NCBI GenBank assembly: GCA_963762435.1
Contig: CAVXLN010000008.1
Span: forward strand, 124,001-188,000
Origin: JAXDMU01 sp963762435
Lineage (GTDB): Bacteria > Pseudomonadota > Alphaproteobacteria > ATCC43930 > CGMCC-115725
Direction of reading: 5' to 3'
Length of the DNA stretch: 64,000 nucleotides
Shown here: positions 60,031 through 64,000 of the stretch, in pieces
Layout of the letters: every line of letters begins with the position of its first letter
Numbering within the stretch: position 1 is the stretch's first letter
Made by a program: the position numbers and the translations under genes
Notes under the pieces: generated by a model
What the model was told of the DNA's origin: nothing
What the model saw: only the letters and a program-made list of their open reading frames with translations
The model's database searches: none

Positions 60031-60786
60031 TCAGGCCTCGACAATGTCGAGGCCGAGACTGCGGAAAGGGTCGAGCACCGCCTCGGGCAGCGCGCTCTCG
60101 ACGATGAGCGTGCCGACATTGGACAAGGGCACGACGAGATAGGGTGAGGCGGCGCCCAGCTTCTCGCGTGACGCCAGGACCATCGTTTCGGCGGCCTGGC
60201 GCGAGATCAGGCGCTTGATCGCGGCCTCTTCCGCGTTGCCGGTCGTGAGGCCGGCCTCGGGATGGATGCCGGTGACGCCCATGAAGTAGATGTCGGCCCG
60301 GACGCGGGCGATCATCTCGGCCGCGGCCGCCCCCACCGCCACGATCGAATGCTTGAAGAGCTGCCCGCCGATGAGCTCGACCGCGATGCGGGGATGCGCT
60401 ACCAGCTCGATTGCGATGCTGGGGCTGTGCGTCACGATCGTGACGTCGAGATCGGGCGGCAGATGGCGGGCGAGCTGCACCGCGGTCGTACCGCCATCGA
60501 GAAACACGACTTGGCCAGGACGGATAAGCCGCGCCGCGGCACGGCCGATCGCGGCCTTGCCGGCGGATGACAGCGCCTGCCGCCCGGCGAAATCGGCCGT
60601 CGCCGGCGATGCCGGCAAGGCCCCGCCATGCACGCGCTGAAGCCGCCCCTCGCCGGCGAGCTCGCGCAGATCGCGCCGGATCGTGTCCTCCGACAAGCCC
60701 AGAAGCTGGCTGAAGCTCTTGGCGACAAGCCTGCCGTCGCGGCGGAGCGTCTCGAGGATCAAAGCCTTGCGTTCCTGGGTCAGCAT
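60031..60786 (-). CDS. DeoR-family transcriptional regulator
   Basis: This 251-residue repressor has the DeoR helix-turn-helix (MLTQERKALILETLRRDGRL, LLGLSEDTIRRDLRELAGEG) and a sugar-phosphate-binding domain with VFLDGGTTAVQLARHL and SREKLGAASPYLV. Such proteins answer to phosphorylated sugars. It is divergent from a Nudix gene, with direct repeats TGCACGAA between them as a likely operator. Confidence 0.9.
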   Translation of the reverse strand: MLTQERKALILETLRRDGRLVAKSFSQLLGLSEDTIRRDLRELAGEGRLQRVHGGALPASPATADFAGRQALSSAGKAAIGRAAARLIRPGQVVFLDGGTTAVQLARHLPPDLDVTIVTHSPSIAIELVAHPRIAVELIGGQLFKHSIVAVGAAAAEMIARVRADIYFMGVTGIHPEAGLTTGNAEEAAIKRLISRQAAETMVLASREKLGAASPYLVVPLSNVGTLIVESALPEAVLDPFRSLGLDIVEA

Positions 60787-60798
60787 GTCGATCTCGAT

Positions 60799-60826
60799 TG
60801 CACGAACTTTCTTGACTCTGCACGAA
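60799..60826. promoter_or_regulatory. Direct-repeat operator TGCACGAA between deoR and Nudix gene
   Basis: TGCACGAA occurs at 60799-60806 and 60819-60826, 20 bases apart (two helical turns). The spacing fits DeoR-type regulators, which often use direct repeats. A TTGACT -35-like box lies between them. Confidence 0.65.
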
Positions 60827-60871
60827 TATGCATGATTTCTGATCGACATGCCAGAGAGGAGGGAGGCCGCT

Positions 60872-61456
60872 ATGAGCATTGCCAACCGCGTGCGCGTCGA
60901 GGAGGTGAAGCTCCTGTCCGACGATTGGTATGTCTTGAAAAAGACCACCTTCGCGTTCCTGCGCGGTGACGGCACCTGGCAGCGCCAATCGCGCGAGACC
61001 TATGACCGGGGCAATGGCGCCACGATCCTGCTCTACGATTCCGACCGGCGCGCCGTGATCCTGACCCGGCAGTTCCGCTATCCCGCCTTCGTCAACGGCC
61101 ATGACGATTTCCTGATCGAGACGCCGGCCGGGCTGCTCGACAGCGCTGGGCCTGAGGAGCGTATCCGGGCCGAAACGGAGGAGGAGACGGGGTTCCGGGT
61201 GCGCGAGGTAAGGCAAGTGTTCGACGCCTTCATGAGCCCCGGCTCGGTGACGGAGCGGCTGCATTTCTTCATCGGACGCTACCGGGCGGACGATCGCGTC
61301 TCGGCGGGCGGCGGCAACGCGGAGGAAGGCGAGGACATCGCCGTGCTGGAGCTCAGCATCGACGAGGCAATGGCCATGATCGGCGCGGGCACGATCCGCG
61401 ACGGCAAGACCATCATGCTACTGCAATATGCAGCCCTTCATCTCTTCCCAAGCTGA
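60872..61456 (+). CDS. Nudix hydrolase, NudK-like (GDP-mannose pyrophosphatase type)
   Basis: This 194-residue enzyme has VRVEEVKLLSDDWYVLKKTTF at its start, as in NudK, QFRYPAFVNGHDDFLIETPAGLLD, then the Nudix box with EERIRAETEEETGF. In the box the usual Arg before the first Glu is Ala; NudK proteins also vary here. It splits nucleotide sugars to nucleotide and sugar phosphate. GGAGGGAGG lies nine bases before the ATG at 60872. The adjacent DeoR regulator, a sugar-phosphate sensor, fits. Confidence 0.85.
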   Translation: MSIANRVRVEEVKLLSDDWYVLKKTTFAFLRGDGTWQRQSRETYDRGNGATILLYDSDRRAVILTRQFRYPAFVNGHDDFLIETPAGLLDSAGPEERIRAETEEETGFRVREVRQVFDAFMSPGSVTERLHFFIGRYRADDRVSAGGGNAEEGEDIAVLELSIDEAMAMIGAGTIRDGKTIMLLQYAALHLFPS

Positions 61457-61496
61457 TCGGCGGAACAGGGAGCCGGCCGGGCTGTTTGGAGGGTCC

Positions 61497-61685
61497 ATGC
61501 CGCGTCAGCATCGAAAGCATCGACCCATGTCCGAGATCTCCCTGCCGCCCCCGCCGCCGCATCCGATACCGAACCCGGAATTGCCGCCCGTCCCCGATCC
61601 GGCCCCCAATCCCGATCTGCCCGACGAGTTTCCCGGCCGTCCTTCCCCGATGCCGCCTCTGCCGGAGCCGATCAAGGCAAGCTGA
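61497..61685 (+). CDS. Small proline-rich protein
   Basis: This 62-residue protein is almost wholly Pro-rich (LPPPPPHPIPNPELPPVPDP) and lacks hydrophobic segments. GGAGGG stands just before the ATG at 61497; ATG at 61527 is an alternative. It is likely disordered. I know no function. It converges on the DedA gene with three bases between stops. Confidence 0.5.
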   Translation: MPRQHRKHRPMSEISLPPPPPHPIPNPELPPVPDPAPNPDLPDEFPGRPSPMPPLPEPIKAS

Positions 61686-61688
61686 GCC

Positions 61689-62327
61689 CTATCGCTCGTC
61701 CGGAAAGGCCGCGTCGGCCTCGGCCTGCAGGCGCGCCTCCTCGCGTCTGAGCATGATCGCGACCGTCCCGATGACGAGGAGTGCCAGGACGCCGAGCCCG
61801 ATCGCCAGCGGGGCCTCGAGGCGCAGCGCTTCTCGGCCCAGGAAATAGGTGCCGAACCCGTAAAGCGAGGCCCAGGCGATACCGCCCAAGGCGTTGAAGA
61901 GCAGGAAGCGCCACCAGCCCATCTGAGCCGCCCCGGCGAGCACGGCCGCAAAGGCGCGCAGCAGCGTGATGAACCGGCCGAAGAAGACGACCTTGCTGCC
62001 ATGGCATTTGAAGAGATAGCGGCCGAGGCGGAGCCGTGACTCGTCGAGACCGATACGCTTGCCATAGCGCCGGATCGCGCGGAAGCCGATCGAACGGCCG
62101 GCGAGATAGCCGATATTGTCGCCGAGGATGGCGCCCGCGGCCGCCACGGCGACCAGCGGCACGATCCCGATCTCGTGGGTCGTCGCGGCATAGAGGGCAC
62201 CCGCCATGATCGCTGTCTCGGCCGGCGTCGGGATGCCCGAGCTTTCGAGCAGCGTGGCGCCGCCGACGATGACGACGCCATATTCGCGTACCAGCGGCAT
62301 CACATAATGGTCGAGCAGATGGGACAT
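61689..62327 (-). CDS. DedA-family membrane protein
   Basis: This 212-residue protein has the DedA features: re-entrant region VVIVGGATLLESSGIPTPAETAI (Glu and Pro conserved), GDNIGYLAGRSIGFRAIRRYG, and KVVFFGRFITLLRAFAAVLAG with the essential Arg residues. Family members flip undecaprenyl phosphate or other lipids and support membrane energetics. The start at 62327 is the usual DedA beginning. Confidence 0.9.
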   Translation of the reverse strand: MSHLLDHYVMPLVREYGVVIVGGATLLESSGIPTPAETAIMAGALYAATTHEIGIVPLVAVAAAGAILGDNIGYLAGRSIGFRAIRRYGKRIGLDESRLRLGRYLFKCHGSKVVFFGRFITLLRAFAAVLAGAAQMGWWRFLLFNALGGIAWASLYGFGTYFLGREALRLEAPLAIGLGVLALLVIGTVAIMLRREEARLQAEADAAFPDER

Positions 62328-62380
62328 GCCGGCCTCGATTCGCGTTGCAGAGACTGCAACGCTTCGGACGGGGACATGAC

Positions 62381-62590
62381 ATGGATAAGGAAGATTGGCT
62401 GCGCCGCGCAACGGCGGAATTCAGCCGGCTGGGCTATCAGGGCAAGAGTGCCGAGGACGAAGCCCTCGAAGCCTGGAACATCTCGTCCGATCGCGATCGG
62501 GATCTGCCGCGGGCGTTCGCGCGCAACCCCGAAGATGTCGCACGCGAGATCGTCTGGCACTATCGCACGGCGTCAGCGCCCGATCGCTAG
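62381..62590 (+). CDS. Small soluble hypothetical protein
   Basis: This 69-residue charged protein starts MDKEDWLRRATAEFSRLGYQ and ends EDVAREIVWHYRTASAPDR; it should be mostly helical. GGGGACATGAC precedes the ATG. It is divergent from dedA. No family recognised. Confidence 0.55.
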   Translation: MDKEDWLRRATAEFSRLGYQGKSAEDEALEAWNISSDRDRDLPRAFARNPEDVAREIVWHYRTASAPDR

Positions 62591-62608
62591 CGTGGCACCC
62601 TTGGCCGC

Positions 62609-63814
62609 TTAAAGGAAGGCGACCACGGTCGGAGTGCCGATCGGCAAAAAGTCGCCGGTGAAATGGAGCGCGCCGCTGTCGGCATCGCGGCGGAACAAGG
62701 TCACCGAATCGCCCAGCTGGTTGCACGCAAGCAGGAATCGTCCGTCGGGGCTAAGCCCCATGCCGCGCGGATAGTCCGCCCCGACTGGGGCTTCGCCGAC
62801 GAGGCGGACTTTTCCGTCCGCAGCGACGGCGAGGATCGAGACCGCGTCATGGAGCCGATGGGCTGCATAGAGGAAGCGGCCATCCGGCGCCATGACCAGC
62901 TCGGAGGCGAGATTGCTGCCGGCGAAATGGGCGGGCAATACCGAGATCGATTGCTGGAGCGTGAGGCGGGCCGTCGCCGGATCGAAGGCGAAGACGAGCA
63001 GATGGCCGTCATGCTCCATCAGGCTGTAGAGAAAGCGCCCGTTCGGATGGAACACGAAATGACGCGGGGCTGCCCCCGGCGTCACGGCCACGAAAGGCGG
63101 ATCGGACGGCGTCAGCTTGCCCGCCGTCGCATCGAATTTCCAGACATAGAGGCGGTCGAGCCCGGCGTCGCTGGCGATGACGAAACGGCCGCTGGGATCG
63201 GCGGCGATCATATGGACATGGGCACCCGAATGGTCGCTCTTGGCGAAATTGCCGGGCGGCTCGTCGGCCGCATGGTCCGGATTGAGCGGCCCGTCATCAT
63301 GCTGGAGGTCGGTGAGGTTGCCGAGGCTGCCATCCGCGCCGACCGGCAGTACCCCGGCACTGCCGCCGGTGTAATTGGCGACCAGCACGAACTTGCCGGA
63401 CGGATGGACGGAGAGATGGGCCGGCGCGGCACCGCCCGAGGCCACAATGTTGAGCGGCTTCAAGTCCCCGCTCGCCCGGTCGACGGCGAAGGCGCTGACC
63501 GAACCGCTCTTGGCGCCGCCATAATCATTGAGCTCGTTGACGGCATAGAGAAAGCGCCGGTCGGGGCTGAGGGCGAGCCAGGACGGGCTCGGCGTCTTGG
63601 CCGCCAGCTTGACGAGCTCGAGCTGCGCCTTTTCGGGCTCGAGACGGACGAGATAGATGCCTTCGCCATGGCCGTTGGCACCGGGCGGCTCGGCCGTATA
63701 GCTGCCGAGATAGGCAAGGAGCGGCCCCCCGCGCGACGCCGCATAGGCCGGCAGCGCCACCAGGGTCGTGATGCCGGCGACGAAGCCCCGGCGGGTGAGA
63801 TGGAATGACTCCAT
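62609..63814 (-). CDS. Exported lactonase, seven-bladed propeller (6-phosphogluconolactonase-like)
   Basis: This 401-residue beta-propeller of the YbhE/Pgl_lact family has repeated SPDGRFL / HPSGKFVLVANYTGGS-like blades and the SGAHVHMIAADPSGRF site. The N-terminus HLTRRGFVAGITTLVALP then AYA carries a twin-arginine-like signal, so it is probably exported folded. It follows the PQQ glucose dehydrogenase gene by 17 bases, so a role opening gluconolactone in the periplasm is likely. Confidence 0.88.
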   Translation of the reverse strand: MESFHLTRRGFVAGITTLVALPAYAASRGGPLLAYLGSYTAEPPGANGHGEGIYLVRLEPEKAQLELVKLAAKTPSPSWLALSPDRRFLYAVNELNDYGGAKSGSVSAFAVDRASGDLKPLNIVASGGAAPAHLSVHPSGKFVLVANYTGGSAGVLPVGADGSLGNLTDLQHDDGPLNPDHAADEPPGNFAKSDHSGAHVHMIAADPSGRFVIASDAGLDRLYVWKFDATAGKLTPSDPPFVAVTPGAAPRHFVFHPNGRFLYSLMEHDGHLLVFAFDPATARLTLQQSISVLPAHFAGSNLASELVMAPDGRFLYAAHRLHDAVSILAVAADGKVRLVGEAPVGADYPRGMGLSPDGRFLLACNQLGDSVTLFRRDADSGALHFTGDFLPIGTPTVVAFL

Positions 63815-63831
63815 GATGCCAGCCTTCCTCG

Positions 63832-64000
63832 TCAGGGCGTGTCCGAGAGCGCATAGGCGCGGAGATAGTCGCCGAGCTTGGTGCCGAAGGAGCCGTGACC
63901 GGCATCGAACGAGACGATGTATTGCTTGCCCTTCACCTCGTACGACATAGGCGTCGATTGGCCGCCGGCAGGCAGGCGGTCCTGCCAGATCTGCGCCCCG
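63832..64000 (-). CDS. gcd: C-terminal end of a PQQ-dependent glucose dehydrogenase (partial)
   Basis: The last 55 or so codons read LPAGGQSTPMSYEVKGKQYI, then GHGSFGTKLGDYLRAYAL. This is the closing segment of membrane quinoprotein glucose dehydrogenases, which oxidise glucose to gluconolactone at the outer face of the inner membrane and pass electrons to ubiquinone. The rest lies beyond the window. Other quinoprotein dehydrogenases share the pattern more weakly. Confidence 0.8.
   Translation of the reverse strand, partial: GAQIWQDRLPAGGQSTPMSYEVKGKQYIVSFDAGHGSFGTKLGDYLRAYALSDTP

Noticed and set aside
57753..60119. 788-codon minus-strand frame opposite the SDR and flavoprotein
   Set aside because: It is antisense to two proteins with clear Rossmann motifs.

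Overview
The window is GC-rich and almost gap-free, with gene content typical of an alphaproteobacterium, most plausibly Rhodospirillales-like. This rests on the hisB-hisH-hisA-hisF-hisE-HIT cluster, a DUF4170 gene, a tandem cold-shock-domain protein, an EtfB-type lysine methyltransferase and abundant palindromic intergenic repeats. No rRNA, tRNA, CRISPR array, origin or prophage is visible. Species cannot be assigned from the sequence alone.

Layout. 0-5.5 kb: end of a DUF445 gene, an exported MsrA, small exported and membrane proteins, an HD hydrolase, and an MFS/pyroglutamyl-peptidase/PPK2 operon. 5.5-11.3 kb (minus strand): peptide transporter, DapA-like aldolase and IlvD/Edd dehydratase (sugar-acid catabolism), a double cold-shock protein, and rpsU with a small partner. 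11.6-17.6 kb: RND efflux operon (adaptor, pump, MarR, small membrane protein, SMP-30 lactonase); the pump has an in-frame TAG. 17.6-21 kb: exported proteins, a di-haem cytochrome, an NYN nuclease and a retropepsin-like protease. 21-27.4 kb: histidine operon with an embedded acetyltransferase, then ubiD. hisF carries one frameshift and ubiD ten single-base insertions. 27.4-35.6 kb: mixed metabolic enzymes (nitronate monooxygenase, PhyH dioxygenase, SDRs, HCCA isomerase) with HxlR and LysR regulators. 36-39.4 and 51-54.4 kb: two paralogous hybrid histidine kinases, each beside a signalling-gene remnant. 39.5-41.8 kb: TetR with a triple operator, an acetoacetate-decarboxylase-like protein and a shortened EamA exporter. 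41.9-43.6 kb: an IS110-family (IS1111-like) element inserted in the loop of a palindromic repeat. 43.7-50.9 kb: two aldo/keto reductases, TetR, SDR, TRIC channel, ArsR-SRPBCC pair and AraC-VOC pair. 54.7-60 kb: GNAT and CGNR regulator, then a four-gene oxidoreductase/hydrolase operon. 60-64 kb: DeoR/Nudix, DedA, and a periplasmic glucose-oxidation pair (lactonase and the end of a PQQ glucose dehydrogenase).

The observations most worth following are four. (1) Four copies of a composite double-hairpin element have stems that differ in sequence but stay complementary, and three copies supply the stop codon of the preceding gene. (2) The IS1111-like element has a 480-base noncoding end where a bridge RNA would be expected, and it sits exactly in a palindrome loop. 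(3) Lesions (ubiD, hisF, the RND pump amber codon) fall in otherwise intact genes, which suggests local sequence error or very recent inactivation. (4) Several divergent promoters carry clear multi-copy operator repeats beside TetR, ArsR and DeoR genes.
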